Positions 1-8,264 of a stretch of DNA of 64,000 nucleotides are shown one piece after another. The notes beneath the pieces are model-generated. The model was not told where the DNA came from, searched no databases, and was given only the letters and a program-made list of their open reading frames with translations. The position numbers were made by a program, and so were the translations under genes. Source of the stretch: an uncultured Clostridia bacterium (GTDB lineage Bacteria > Bacillota > Clostridia > Lachnospirales > Anaerotignaceae); the NCBI GenBank assembly GCA_910587735.1, contig CAJUNT010000001.1, positions 62,001 to 126,000 on the forward strand, read 5' to 3'. Positions within the stretch are counted from its first letter, which is position 1, and every line of letters starts with the position of its first letter.

Positions 1-1262
1 GGTATTTTGATGAAAATGGAGAAAAACAAAAATTAAATCCAGATATTGTAAATACAAAAATAAATGAATTAGCAATTCGTGCCATTAGAGTGTTGGGACT
101 TGCAGTTTCTGAAAAAGGTATTGAAAATGATGTATTGCCAGAGGACGATTATATATTAGTGGGTATATTAGGTATACGTGATGATGTCCGTCCAGAATCG
201 ATTGAGGCAATACAAGAAGTGCATAATGCAGGTGTGCAGGTTGTTATGATTACAGGTGATAGGAAAGATACTGCTGTTGCAATAGCAAAAGAAGCGGGAC
301 TTTTAACATCTGATACAGATGTTGTTTTAACAAGTGATGAATTATTTGCACTTTCTGATGACGAACTAAAATCAAAACTCAAAGATTTAAGAGTTGTTGC
401 AAGAGCATTACCTAGCGATAAAAGTCGCTTAGTTAGATTAGCACAGGAATTAAATTTAGTTGTTGGTATGACAGGCGATGGCGTCAATGATTCTCCAGCA
501 CTCAAAAAGGCAGATGTTGGTTTTGCTATGGGTGGTGGTACAGAAGTAGCAAAAGAAGCAAGTGATATTGTAATATTAGATGATAATTTTACATCAATAG
601 ACAAGGCAATACTGTATGGTAGAACGATATTTAATAGTATTAGAAAATTTATTATATTCCAGTTAACAATCAATGTTGCAGCAGTATTGGTATCATTTAT
701 GTCACCACTTTTGGGCATGGAAAATCCATTGTCTATTACACAAATATTATGGGTAAATTTAGTTATGGATACATTAGCAGCACTTGCATTTGGTGGAGAG
801 CCAGCATTAAAACGCTATATGAAAGAACAACCTAAACGCAGAGATGAAAATATTGTTAGCAAATATATGTGGAGTGAAATTATTGTAGGAAGTTTGTGGA
901 TATTTTTATTAAGTATGGGTATGTTGGTATTACATGAAGCAGATGCCTTTTTCAGAGATGACCCAGCAAATAAATATATGTTGACAGGTTATTTTGCATT
1001 CTTTATATTTGCATCCGTGTTTAATGCGTTTAATGCCAGAACAGAACAAATGAATCTTTTTGATAATATTGGCGGAAACAACGGATTTTTAAAAATATTA
1101 CTTTTAATTGTAGTAGTACAAATTAGTATGACTTATTTCGGCGGAGATATATTGCGTTGTTATGGTTTAACAGCACGAGAATGGCTTTTTGTAGTGATAT
1201 TAGCTTTCACAATTATACCAGTAGATTTGGTGAGAAAGCTTATATATAGGGGCAAAAACTAA
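1..1262 (+). CDS. P-type Ca2+-transporting ATPase, PMCA type (C-terminal part, 5' truncated by window)
   Basis: The frame is open from base 3, so only the last 419 residues of a cation-pumping ATPase are visible and the true start lies left of the window. The hinge motif TGDGVNDSPALKKADVG begins near base 471, preceded by MITGDRKDTA of the P domain; the phosphorylated DKTG aspartate lies outside. The membrane segment that reads NLVMDTLAALAFGGEP matches the ion-binding helix M6 of plasma-membrane-type calcium pumps, so export of Ca2+ (possibly Mn2+) from the cytoplasm is inferred. At least four further hydrophobic helices follow. The TerD gene starts 31 bases downstream on the same strand, and a calcium pump next to Ca2+-binding TerD proteins makes a shared calcium or metal stress role plausible. 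Confidence 0.9.
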   Translation, partial: YFDENGEKQKLNPDIVNTKINELAIRAIRVLGLAVSEKGIENDVLPEDDYILVGILGIRDDVRPESIEAIQEVHNAGVQVVMITGDRKDTAVAIAKEAGLLTSDTDVVLTSDELFALSDDELKSKLKDLRVVARALPSDKSRLVRLAQELNLVVGMTGDGVNDSPALKKADVGFAMGGGTEVAKEASDIVILDDNFTSIDKAILYGRTIFNSIRKFIIFQLTINVAAVLVSFMSPLLGMENPLSITQILWVNLVMDTLAALAFGGEPALKRYMKEQPKRRDENIVSKYMWSEIIVGSLWIFLLSMGMLVLHEADAFFRDDPANKYMLTGYFAFFIFASVFNAFNARTEQMNLFDNIGGNNGFLKILLLIVVVQISMTYFGGDILRCYGLTAREWLFVVILAFTIIPVDLVRKLIYRGKN

Positions 1263-1293
1263 TATTATAATAATGAAAAAGGAGAGATGATTT

Positions 1294-1875
1294 ATGCCGA
1301 TTAGTTTAAAAAAAGGACAAAAAGTAGATTTGACAAAAACAAACCCTGGATTAACAAAAATATGTATTGGTTTAGGTTGGGATGTAAACAAATATGATGG
1401 TGGCAGTGCATTTGATTTGGATACAGCAGCATTTTTGTTAGGTGAAAATGGAAAAGTAAGAGAGCAAGGAGATTTTGTATTTTATAGTAATTTAAGTCAT
1501 GCTAGTGGTGCTGTGGTTCATCAAGGTGACAATTTAACAGGAGAAGGAGAAGGCGATGATGAACAAATTATTGTTGACCTTTCGAAAGTACCTGTTGATG
1601 TTACAAGAATTGCTTTTACAGCAACAATATATGATGCAGAAGAAAGAAAACAAAACTTTGGACAAGTTTCTAATGCTTATATTAGAGTAGTGGATACAGC
1701 AAATAATAATGAATTGATTCGTTATGATTTGGGAGAAGATTTTTCTATTGAAACAGCAGTAGTAGTAGGAGAATTGTATAGAAATGGTTCAGAATGGAAA
1801 TTCAATGCAGTAGGTAGTGGATTCCAAGGTGGTTTAACAGCACTTTGCGGAAATTATGGTATTGATGTAGCATAA
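1294..1875 (+). CDS. terD: TerD-family tellurium/stress resistance protein (first copy)
   Basis: A 193-residue TerD-domain protein filling the normal family length. It opens with the family signature LKKGQKVDLTKTNPG, then GLGWDVNKYDGG and FDLDTAAFLL, and has the acidic loop GDNLTGEGEGDDE at residues 78-90, which binds calcium in characterised TerD proteins. The C-terminal half carries NFGQVSNAYIRV and EWKFNAVGSGFQGGL. TerD proteins are cytoplasmic and form part of membrane-associated stress complexes linked to tellurite, phage and colicin resistance; their biochemical activity is not settled. An AAAAAGGAGAG site (1276-1286) precedes the ATG. This is the first of three paralogues in a run of same-strand genes with short gaps, most likely one operon. 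Confidence 0.93.
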   Translation: MPISLKKGQKVDLTKTNPGLTKICIGLGWDVNKYDGGSAFDLDTAAFLLGENGKVREQGDFVFYSNLSHASGAVVHQGDNLTGEGEGDDEQIIVDLSKVPVDVTRIAFTATIYDAEERKQNFGQVSNAYIRVVDTANNNELIRYDLGEDFSIETAVVVGELYRNGSEWKFNAVGSGFQGGLTALCGNYGIDVA

Positions 1876-1917
1876 TTACTATATAAAAATATAGTATAAT
1901 GTTAAAGAGGGGATATT

Positions 1918-2595
1918 ATGAAATATGAAATTTTATATCAAGGCGCTTTTCCTATTGTAAAATATCAATTAGAAAAAGGAGAACGTGTCAAAGCGGAATC
2001 TGACGCAATGGTTGCTATGTCTGCAACCATTGATGTAACAGGTGGCGTAGAAGGTGGCATTAAAAAGGGTATTACTCGTATGCTTTCTGGTGAAAAGTTC
2101 TTTTTTCAATATCTTACAGCTAGCAGAGGAAATGGAGAAGTTTTATTTGCTCACGCTTTACCAGGCGATATTATTCCAATAGAATTAAATGGTAATGGAT
2201 TAGTAATACAAAAAGATGGTTTTTTAGCTTCTACAGAAGATATTGAAATTGATACAAAGGTACAAAATTTAATGAAAGGTCTTTTTTCAAAAGAAGGATT
2301 TTTTATATTAAAAGCAAGAGGAAACGGAACATTATTTTTAAGCTGTTATGGTGCAATTCATACAATCGTATTAAATGTAGGAGAAGAAATCATTATTGAT
2401 AATGGTCATTTAGTAGCGTGGACAGAAGAGACTGATTACACTATTGAAAAAGCATTAAACGGTTGGATAAATAGTATTACCTCTGGAGAGGGACTTGTTT
2501 GCCGTTTTAAGGGTCCAGGAAAAATATGGATACAAACAAGAAATCCAGGTAGTTTTTCTGGTTGGATTTCTTCTCTTGGTTTTTCAAAAGGGTGA
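1918..2595 (+). CDS. AIM24 / TIGR00266-family protein
   Basis: A 225-residue protein of the AIM24-like (TIGR00266, formerly DUF124) family, recognised by the opening EILYQGAFPIVKYQLEKGE, the glycine-rich GGVEGGIKKGITRMLSGE, FFFQYLTASRGNGEVLFA and the C-terminal GPGKIWIQTRNPGSF. These proteins fold into beta-sandwich trimers of unknown biochemical role; the eukaryotic relative AIM24 is mitochondrial. There is no signal peptide or membrane helix. It sits between two terD paralogues, and AIM24-like genes are known companions of TerD in several Firmicutes and actinobacteria, so it probably belongs to the same stress complex. The ribosome site is a weaker AGAGGGGAT at 1905-1913. Family call is firm, function is not. 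Confidence 0.88.
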   Translation: MKYEILYQGAFPIVKYQLEKGERVKAESDAMVAMSATIDVTGGVEGGIKKGITRMLSGEKFFFQYLTASRGNGEVLFAHALPGDIIPIELNGNGLVIQKDGFLASTEDIEIDTKVQNLMKGLFSKEGFFILKARGNGTLFLSCYGAIHTIVLNVGEEIIIDNGHLVAWTEETDYTIEKALNGWINSITSGEGLVCRFKGPGKIWIQTRNPGSFSGWISSLGFSKG

Positions 2596-2625
2596 GTGTA
2601 TTTTTGTAGTAAAGGAGATGTTAAA

Positions 2626-3219
2626 ATGTCAGTAAATTTACAAAAAGGACAAAAAGTAGATTTAACAAAAGGGAATGCTGGATTAAAAAGATTGATTGTA
2701 GGCTTAGGTTGGGACGAGGCAGAAAAAAAAGTAGGCTTTTTTGGCAGAAAAAAAGGAGCAGATATTGATTGTGATGCTTCTGCTTTAGTTTGCGGTGCAG
2801 GCGGAAAGCTGTTGGATAAAGATGACATTGTATACTTTGGGAATTTAAAACATAGAACAGGCGCAATTACACATTTAGGAGATAATTTAACAGGTGAAGG
2901 CGAAGGCGACGACGAACAGCTAATTGTAGAATTGAATGCTATACCAGAGAGTTATGAAAAAATTATATTTGTTGTTAATATTTATAAAGCGTTTGAAAGA
3001 AATCAACATTTTGGCATGATTAAAAATGCTTTTATCAGAATTGTAGATGCAGATACAAAACAGGAACTTTGTAAATATAATCTTTCTGAAAATTATAACA
3101 ATATGACAGCAATGATATTTGGTGAAGTATATCGTTATAAAGGAGAATGGAAATTCAATGCCATTGGACAACCTACACAAGATAAAGGACTTGGAGAATT
3201 AGCAGCACGATTTTTATAA
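2626..3219 (+). CDS. TerD-family protein, divergent paralogue with an inserted loop
   Basis: A TerD-domain protein of 197 residues. A GTG at 2596 would add ten residues, but the ATG at 2626 has AAAGGAG at 2611-2617 and yields the standard family opening MSVNLQKGQKVDLTKGNAG, so 2626 is chosen. It keeps the acidic loop GDNLTGEGEGDDE (residues 85-97) and FGMIKNAFIRIVD, but differs from its two neighbours by a basic insert, KKVGFFGRKKG, after GLGWDEAE and by CDASALVCGAGG in place of the FDLD-AAFLL segment. Such divergence within a three-copy set suggests a hetero-oligomer partner, as TerD and TerE are in other loci; this is inference. It starts 30 bases after the AIM24-like gene. Confidence 0.9.
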   Translation: MSVNLQKGQKVDLTKGNAGLKRLIVGLGWDEAEKKVGFFGRKKGADIDCDASALVCGAGGKLLDKDDIVYFGNLKHRTGAITHLGDNLTGEGEGDDEQLIVELNAIPESYEKIIFVVNIYKAFERNQHFGMIKNAFIRIVDADTKQELCKYNLSENYNNMTAMIFGEVYRYKGEWKFNAIGQPTQDKGLGELAARFL

Positions 3220-3244
3220 TATATATTGTTAGGAGGAAAATAGT

Positions 3245-3829
3245 ATGGGAATTAATCTTTCAAAAGGTCAGAGGGTAAATTTAGAAAAATCTATGACATT
3301 AGCATTAGTTGGTTTAGGTTGGGATACAAACCAATATGATGGTGGTTATGATTTTGACTTAGATGCAGCAGCATTTTTATTAGGAGAAAATGGAAAAGTT
3401 TTAAAAGATGAAGATTTTGTATTTTACAATAATTTAGATGGTAGAAATGGTGCAGTTGTGCATACAGGGGATAATTTAACAGGCGAAGGCGAAGGCGACG
3501 ATGAAGTAATATTGATTGATTTCACAAAAGTACCTGATGAAATTAAAAAAATTGCTATCACTGTTACGATACATGAGGCTGTGCAAAGAGGTCAAAATTT
3601 TGGACAGGTTTCTAATGCTTATGTACGTGTTGCAAGACGTTCCAACAAAGATGATATGACAGGTATAGAAGAACTGAAATATGATTTGATGGAAGAATTT
3701 TCTATTGAAACAGCTATTGTTGTCTGCGAAATATATAGACACGGAAATGATTGGAAATTTAATGCTGTAGGTAGTGGTTATCAAGGTGGATTGGAAGCAC
3801 TTTGCAGAAGTTTTGGCATAAATGTATAA
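3245..3829 (+). CDS. terD: TerD-family tellurium/stress resistance protein (third copy)
   Basis: A 194-residue TerD protein close in sequence to the copy at 1294, with GLGWDTNQYDGG, FDLDAAAFLLGENGKV, the acidic GDNLTGEGEGDDE loop at residues 75-87, NFGQVSNAYVRV and DWKFNAVGSGYQGGLEALC. A strong AGGAGGA (3231-3237) precedes the ATG. It is the last gene of the first Ter transcription unit: the next 370 bases are non-coding and repeat-rich before the biosynthetic module starts. Expected role is a calcium-binding component of the Ter stress complex in the cytoplasm or at the inner face of the membrane. A short near-palindrome, GTTC-TCTTTTG-GGAAC, lies just after the stop and may end the message. 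Confidence 0.93.
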   Translation: MGINLSKGQRVNLEKSMTLALVGLGWDTNQYDGGYDFDLDAAAFLLGENGKVLKDEDFVFYNNLDGRNGAVVHTGDNLTGEGEGDDEVILIDFTKVPDEIKKIAITVTIHEAVQRGQNFGQVSNAYVRVARRSNKDDMTGIEELKYDLMEEFSIETAIVVCEIYRHGNDWKFNAVGSGYQGGLEALCRSFGINV

Positions 3830-4199
3830 TATAAAATTGACACAATAGACAATACAAGATGTTCTCTTTTGGGAACAGCTCAGTTTGTCCGTAAAGTTGT
3901 TTTGCATGATTTTTCTTTTTATCATTTTTATTGAGAGGTGACAAAATGACAAAATGACATAAGCCTTATCTGTATTTTTTTCAACATATATTTTATATAG
4001 CTTTTATAGTTAATATTTTGTAGATTTTTAAAAAATGCATCAACTTATAAAAAAATTGTCATTTTGTCACTAATAGCTTAAAAACATTGATTTTACGGCA
4101 TTTATGAGGTGACATTTTTAAAAAAATTTTGTCACCTTTTTTGTCACCTATATTAACTTAATCTGTTAAAGAATATTGTTGTAAGTAAGGAGGAGAATA
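3830..4199 (+). promoter_or_regulatory. Repeat-rich spacer between the two Ter gene blocks, with GTGAC/GTCAC motifs
   Basis: No gene is seen here. The spacer contains GTGACAAAATGAC at 3938-3950 followed directly by another AAAATGAC, its exact reverse complement GTCATTTTGTCAC at 4058-4070, AGGTGACA at 4107-4114 facing TGTCACCT at 4130-4137 (an 8-bp hairpin or operator pair), and one more GTCACCT at 4143-4149. Five to seven half-sites of one motif in 210 bases upstream of the biosynthetic module suggest a protein-binding array or a set of alternative RNA hairpins. A regulator has not been identified. Confidence 0.55.
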
Positions 4200-5243
4200 T
4201 TGAATCAGAGTATGAAAATTTGTCTGGAATATCAGACGTGGAATAGGAATGCACCAAAATCATTATTACAATATGCAGTAGGCGCACTACTCTATGCTCC
4301 AGCAGACCATGAAGGTATGATTGATGTGATTTATCATAATCGTATTCCCTATTTGAATAGTGTTGCTTTTTGTTTAGAGGATACCATACAAGATAATTAT
4401 TTAAAACAAGCAGAAAATAAATTAATAGAACATATGACATTACTTCATGATGCAATGAAAAAGGGTATATTACAGCAAAAAAAATTACCCTTAATTTTTA
4501 TACGTATTCGTACACCAGAACAAATGATAGATATATTTAGGCGTTTGAAAAAATGTCAAAAAATATTGACAGGTTTTATATTACCTAAATTTGACAGCAA
4601 AAATAAAGAAGAATATAAAAAAGCGGTTCTTTTGATGAATAAAGAATCAGAAGCAATTAAATATGTTATGCCTACATTAGAAACAGATACGATATTAAAA
4701 AAAGAAACAAGACAATCAGAATTAGAAGGTATTAAAAACACATTAGACAGTATAAAAAAATATGTTTTAAATGTAAGAGTAGGAGGAAACGATTTTTGTA
4801 ATATATATGGTTTAAGAAGAAATCAAAATCAAAGTATATATGATATTCTGACTATGCAAGATGTTTTATCTGATATTTTGTCTGTATTTTTAGAAGATTA
4901 TGTTGTTTCAGGTGTGGTTTGGGAATATTTTGCGGGAGAATCAGACAAAACAGAACAATGGAAAATAGGATTGCAAAAAGAATTGGAAAAAGATAAATTA
5001 AATGGTTTTATAGGAAAAACAGCAATACACCCTTCTCAACTATCTGTAATACATAAAGCATATGCAGTAGATTCGGGGGATTATGAAGATGCTAAGGCAA
5101 TATTGAATTGGAAACAAACAACAAGAGCAGTAGCAAAAAGTGTAAAATATGCTCGTATGAATGAAAGTAAAGTACACCAAAAATGGGCAGAAAAAATAAT
5201 GGCATTATATTATATTTATGGTATAAAGGAAGAAAAATTATGA
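4200..5243 (+). CDS. HpcH/HpaI aldolase / CitE-like lyase of the Ter biosynthetic module
   Basis: A 347-residue TIM-barrel protein of the HpcH/HpaI-CitE superfamily: PKSLLQYAVGALLYAPADHEGM near the start, SVAFCLEDTIQDN (metal-binding acidic residues), LIFIRIRTPEQM, and GFIGKTAIHPSQLSVIHKAY near the end are the typical CitE blocks. These enzymes form or cleave C-C bonds of CoA esters or oxo-acids with Mg2+. The version next to PRTase-TRSP, StiP-PELOTA and HAD genes belongs to the conserved Ter-linked biosynthetic module, thought to make a nucleoside-like metabolite; the product is unknown. The start is taken as TTG at 4200 because AAGGAGGAG at 4187-4195 fits it, whereas the ATG at 4212 is too far away. 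Its stop overlaps the next start. Confidence 0.85.
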   Translation: MNQSMKICLEYQTWNRNAPKSLLQYAVGALLYAPADHEGMIDVIYHNRIPYLNSVAFCLEDTIQDNYLKQAENKLIEHMTLLHDAMKKGILQQKKLPLIFIRIRTPEQMIDIFRRLKKCQKILTGFILPKFDSKNKEEYKKAVLLMNKESEAIKYVMPTLETDTILKKETRQSELEGIKNTLDSIKKYVLNVRVGGNDFCNIYGLRRNQNQSIYDILTMQDVLSDILSVFLEDYVVSGVVWEYFAGESDKTEQWKIGLQKELEKDKLNGFIGKTAIHPSQLSVIHKAYAVDSGDYEDAKAILNWKQTTRAVAKSVKYARMNESKVHQKWAEKIMALYYIYGIKEEKL

Positions 5244-6373
5244 CATTTGAATATGAATTTGAAAAACAAAAAAATGATATGATTGGTATCGCACAAAGAG
5301 AAAATAATCATAAAAGAAATTACCTTTTTGTAAATCGTTTTCAAGCAAAGCACATTCCTGTATCTCCAAGTAAGGCATTGAAATTATTTCAAAAATTAGG
5401 GGAAAAGGTATATTGTGATTATAAAAATAAAAAAACAACAATGATAGGTTTTGCAGAAACTGCAACTGCAATAGCAAGTACTGTTGCAATTCATTCTCCA
5501 GATGATGTCTATTACATACATACTTCAAGAGAAATTTTACCTTCAAAACATAGTGTGGTAGAGTTTAAAGAAGAACATAGTCATGCTACACAGCAGATTT
5601 TATATTGTAAAAAAGTAGAAGAAATGCTTTTTCAAGCAGAAAAAATACTTTTTATAGAAGATGAAATTACAACAGGAAAAACAATATTGAATTTTATAGA
5701 GGCATTACAAAAAAAAGGAATTTATGCAGATTTTGGTGCGTGTTCTATTGTAAATAGTATGGATAAGCAACATAGAGATGTTTTCCATGAAAAAAATATT
5801 TCGCTTTATGCACTTTTAAATTGGAATGAGAGTATTTCCGATAAATTGTTTTTGGATAATACGATTGTAAATGAAAAAATGAAAAGGGAATTGCCTAGTT
5901 CTGTTCATTATATGACATTATATACAACAGTAAACCCTCGTTTGGGTTGTTCTGCAAAGGAATATCAAATGTGTTGTATGCATTTAGCAGAGCAAATTTA
6001 TAATATAGTATGCTCTAATACTATAAAAAGTATATTGATATTAGGTACAGAAGAATGTATGTATCCAGCAATACTTACTGGAGAATATATAGAGAAAAAA
6101 GGAATATGCAAAACAGTAAAAACACATTCTACAACAAGAAGTCCTATTGTGCCAAGAGTACAACAACAGTATCCTATTTTTAATAGAATCAGTTTTGAAA
6201 GTTTATATGAAAAGGGTAGAAAAACATATCTTTATAATTTAGAAAAATATGATATTGTGATAATTGTGACAGATGCACAAAATTATAATAAAACAGGTGA
6301 GCAACAACTTTTACAGTCATTAAAGTCATATGGGAATGAAACAGTAACTATTATAAATTGGAGGTATCAATGA
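5240..6373 (+). CDS. Phosphoribosyltransferase with C-terminal TRSP domain (Ter module)
   Basis: A 377-residue two-domain protein. The N-terminal half is a type I phosphoribosyltransferase: the PRPP-binding loop reads ILFIEDEITTGKT at about residues 136-148, with MIGFAETATAIAS upstream as the other Rossmann-like strand. The C-terminal part contains THSTTRSPIVPR, the TRSP motif that names the domain found almost only in Ter operons. It should use PRPP to attach ribose-5-phosphate to an unknown base or acceptor. ATG 5240 overlaps the preceding stop (ATGA) and has AAAGGAAGA before it; an in-frame ATG at 5183 lies inside the previous gene and is rejected. The four genes from 4200 to 8200 overlap or nearly touch, so they form one operon. 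Confidence 0.85.
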   Translation: MTFEYEFEKQKNDMIGIAQRENNHKRNYLFVNRFQAKHIPVSPSKALKLFQKLGEKVYCDYKNKKTTMIGFAETATAIASTVAIHSPDDVYYIHTSREILPSKHSVVEFKEEHSHATQQILYCKKVEEMLFQAEKILFIEDEITTGKTILNFIEALQKKGIYADFGACSIVNSMDKQHRDVFHEKNISLYALLNWNESISDKLFLDNTIVNEKMKRELPSSVHYMTLYTTVNPRLGCSAKEYQMCCMHLAEQIYNIVCSNTIKSILILGTEECMYPAILTGEYIEKKGICKTVKTHSTTRSPIVPRVQQQYPIFNRISFESLYEKGRKTYLYNLEKYDIVIIVTDAQNYNKTGEQQLLQSLKSYGNETVTIINWRYQ

Positions 6374-7422
6374 AAACATCTTATAAAAAACAAGATGTAA
6401 TAGTGCTTTTAAAAGATGTTACATCAAAAATGACACCTTTGTCTACGGAAGAAAGAGAAAAAAGAATACAGCAAGGAATTCATTATAGTGAAATGCTTCC
6501 TTTAGAATATTCTCCTAGTAAAGAATATATGACATTATATTATCAAGCATTGCATCATCATAGTAAAACAACAGCACAAGCTATTATGTGTCTTGGGGAT
6601 AAAATACTATCTAAAAAAGGAAATGATATTGTTTTAGTTTCTTTAGCAAGAGCAGGCACACCAATAGGAATATTGCTGAAAAGATATTTTGAAAAACAAT
6701 ATTATATTGTTGTACCTCATTATACAATATCTATTATAAGGGGAAGAGGTATTGATAAAAATGCAATGCAATACATATTAAAAAAACATCATGCAAAAAC
6801 AATACAATTTGTAGATGGTTGGATAGGCAAAGGAGCAATTATAAGAGAACTGCAAAAAGAAGTACTACAATATAAAAATGTGAGTGGAGAATTGGCTGTA
6901 TTGGCGGACCCAGCACATATGACATCATTATATGGTACAACAGAAGATTTTTTAATACCAAGTGCTTGTTTAAATGCTGTTGTTTCAGGGCTTTTTAGCA
7001 GAACAATATATAATAAAAATGTAATAGGGGAAAATGATTTTCATGGTGCTGTATATTATAAGGAATTAGAAAAACAAGACATTTCTTATCATTTTATTGA
7101 AGAAATTGAAAAGCATTTTGATGAAAAGTATATCATAGAACAAAAAACTACTGATATAGAAGTAAATTGTAAAGAAGCAGAAGAAATTGCAGAAAAATTT
7201 CATATAAAAGATATCAATTTTATAAAGCCAGGAATTGGAGAAACAACACGTGTACTTCTTCGCAGAGTGCCGTGGAAAATACTAGTAAAGGATAAAACAG
7301 AAAAAATATATATAGGGCATATTTTGGAATTGGCAAAAGAAAAAGGAATTACTGTGGAGGAATATCCTCTAAAATATTATAGGGCTTGCGGATTGATTAA
7401 AAATTTGAATGCTGATATATAA
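6370..7422 (+). CDS. StiP-family protein (former PRTase-like) with C-terminal PELOTA RNA-binding domain
   Basis: A 350-residue protein of the Ter biosynthetic module. Its first 250 residues match the StiP/PRTase_1-type domain: LVSLARAGTPIGILLKRY, FVDGWIGKGAIIREL (a PRPP-loop-like segment) and LADPAHMTSLYGTTEDF, followed by IPSACLNAVVSGLFSRT. The last 80 residues, starting at GETTRVLLRRVPWKILV, form a PELOTA/L7Ae-like domain ending KYYRACGLI, predicted to bind RNA. The family has been called both a phosphoribosyltransferase and a cysteine protease, so the reaction is uncertain. The ATG at 6370 overlaps the previous stop by four bases and has GGAGG at 6360-6364; the TTG at 6358 is rejected. Confidence 0.82.
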   Translation: MKTSYKKQDVIVLLKDVTSKMTPLSTEEREKRIQQGIHYSEMLPLEYSPSKEYMTLYYQALHHHSKTTAQAIMCLGDKILSKKGNDIVLVSLARAGTPIGILLKRYFEKQYYIVVPHYTISIIRGRGIDKNAMQYILKKHHAKTIQFVDGWIGKGAIIRELQKEVLQYKNVSGELAVLADPAHMTSLYGTTEDFLIPSACLNAVVSGLFSRTIYNKNVIGENDFHGAVYYKELEKQDISYHFIEEIEKHFDEKYIIEQKTTDIEVNCKEAEEIAEKFHIKDINFIKPGIGETTRVLLRRVPWKILVKDKTEKIYIGHILELAKEKGITVEEYPLKYYRACGLIKNLNADI

Positions 7423-7438
7423 ATAAGGAGAAATAATT

Positions 7439-8200
7439 GTGATTGTATTTGCTTCAGATTTGGATAATACGTTAATATTTTCATATAAAAAGAAAAATCA
7501 ATGTCAACAAAAAGTGATTTGTGTAGAAAAAAAAGAAGAAAAAGAACTTTCTTATATGACACAAATAGCATACAATACACTGAAAAAATTAGGCAAAAAA
7601 ATTGTATTTGTACCTGTGACAACACGTTCCATAGAACAATATCAAAGAATACAGTTTTTTGATAAAATAGAATATGCCTTAACAACAAATGGGGGAATAT
7701 TATTGCGAAATGGTCATATTGATAAAATATGGCTGGAAGAAACAAAAAAATTAATAGCATCATCAGAAAAAGAATTACAAAAGTCAATTTATTTACTACA
7801 AGAAGACAACAACATTTGTTTTGAAATTAGAATAGTAGATGATATATTTGTATATACAAAGTCTTTACAGCCTCAAAAAACAGCAAATGATATAATGCAA
7901 AAATTAGACTTGAATCAGGTTTTTGTAGATACGAATGGAGAAAAAATATATATTTTTCCTAAAATATTAAACAAGGGATTTGCATTGAAAAGATTGCAAA
8001 ATTTATTGCATTGTAAAAAAATTTTTTCTGCTGGAGATAGTCATTTTGATATATCTATGTTGCAACAATCAGATGTTGCTTTTTGGTCAGGAGAACAGAA
8101 TATTGTTATGAAAAAAGGTGTTTGTCATCATTGGCAACAAAATGTAGTGGAATTTGGAGAAAATGTTGTTTTAGAAATAGAAAAATACATAAATATATAG
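7439..8200 (+). CDS. HAD-superfamily hydrolase of the Ter module
   Basis: A 253-residue Cof-like HAD phosphatase. Motif I is FASDLDNTLIFS at residues 4-15, giving the nucleophilic Asp and the general acid Asp; motif II is the Thr in VPVTTRS; the Lys of motif III is in KGFALKRL; motif IV is AGDSHFDISML. The cap region between motifs II and III is the C2 type. It probably dephosphorylates the sugar-phosphate intermediate made by the phosphoribosyltransferases upstream. The start is GTG 7439 with AAGGAG at 7425-7430, 16 bases after the previous stop. It is the last gene of the block, ending just before a long hairpin. I see no ATP-grasp gene in the module, although one often accompanies it. Confidence 0.85.
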   Translation: MIVFASDLDNTLIFSYKKKNQCQQKVICVEKKEEKELSYMTQIAYNTLKKLGKKIVFVPVTTRSIEQYQRIQFFDKIEYALTTNGGILLRNGHIDKIWLEETKKLIASSEKELQKSIYLLQEDNNICFEIRIVDDIFVYTKSLQPQKTANDIMQKLDLNQVFVDTNGEKIYIFPKILNKGFALKRLQNLLHCKKIFSAGDSHFDISMLQQSDVAFWSGEQNIVMKKGVCHHWQQNVVEFGENVVLEIEKYINI

Positions 8201-8240
8201 ATTGTATTTAGTAGAAAAAATATTTTCCACTAAATACAAT
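8201..8240. terminator. Bidirectional terminator-like hairpin between convergent genes
   Basis: ATTGTATTTAGT (8201-8212) and ACTAAATACAAT (8229-8240) are perfect reverse complements, and after one mismatch the stem continues with GAAAA/TTTTC. It lies exactly between the stop of the HAD gene and the end of the opposing SLH gene. The stem is AT-rich and lacks a clean T run on the plus side. Confidence 0.55.
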
Positions 8241-8264
8241 CATCAAGAAGTTAAAATGATATTG

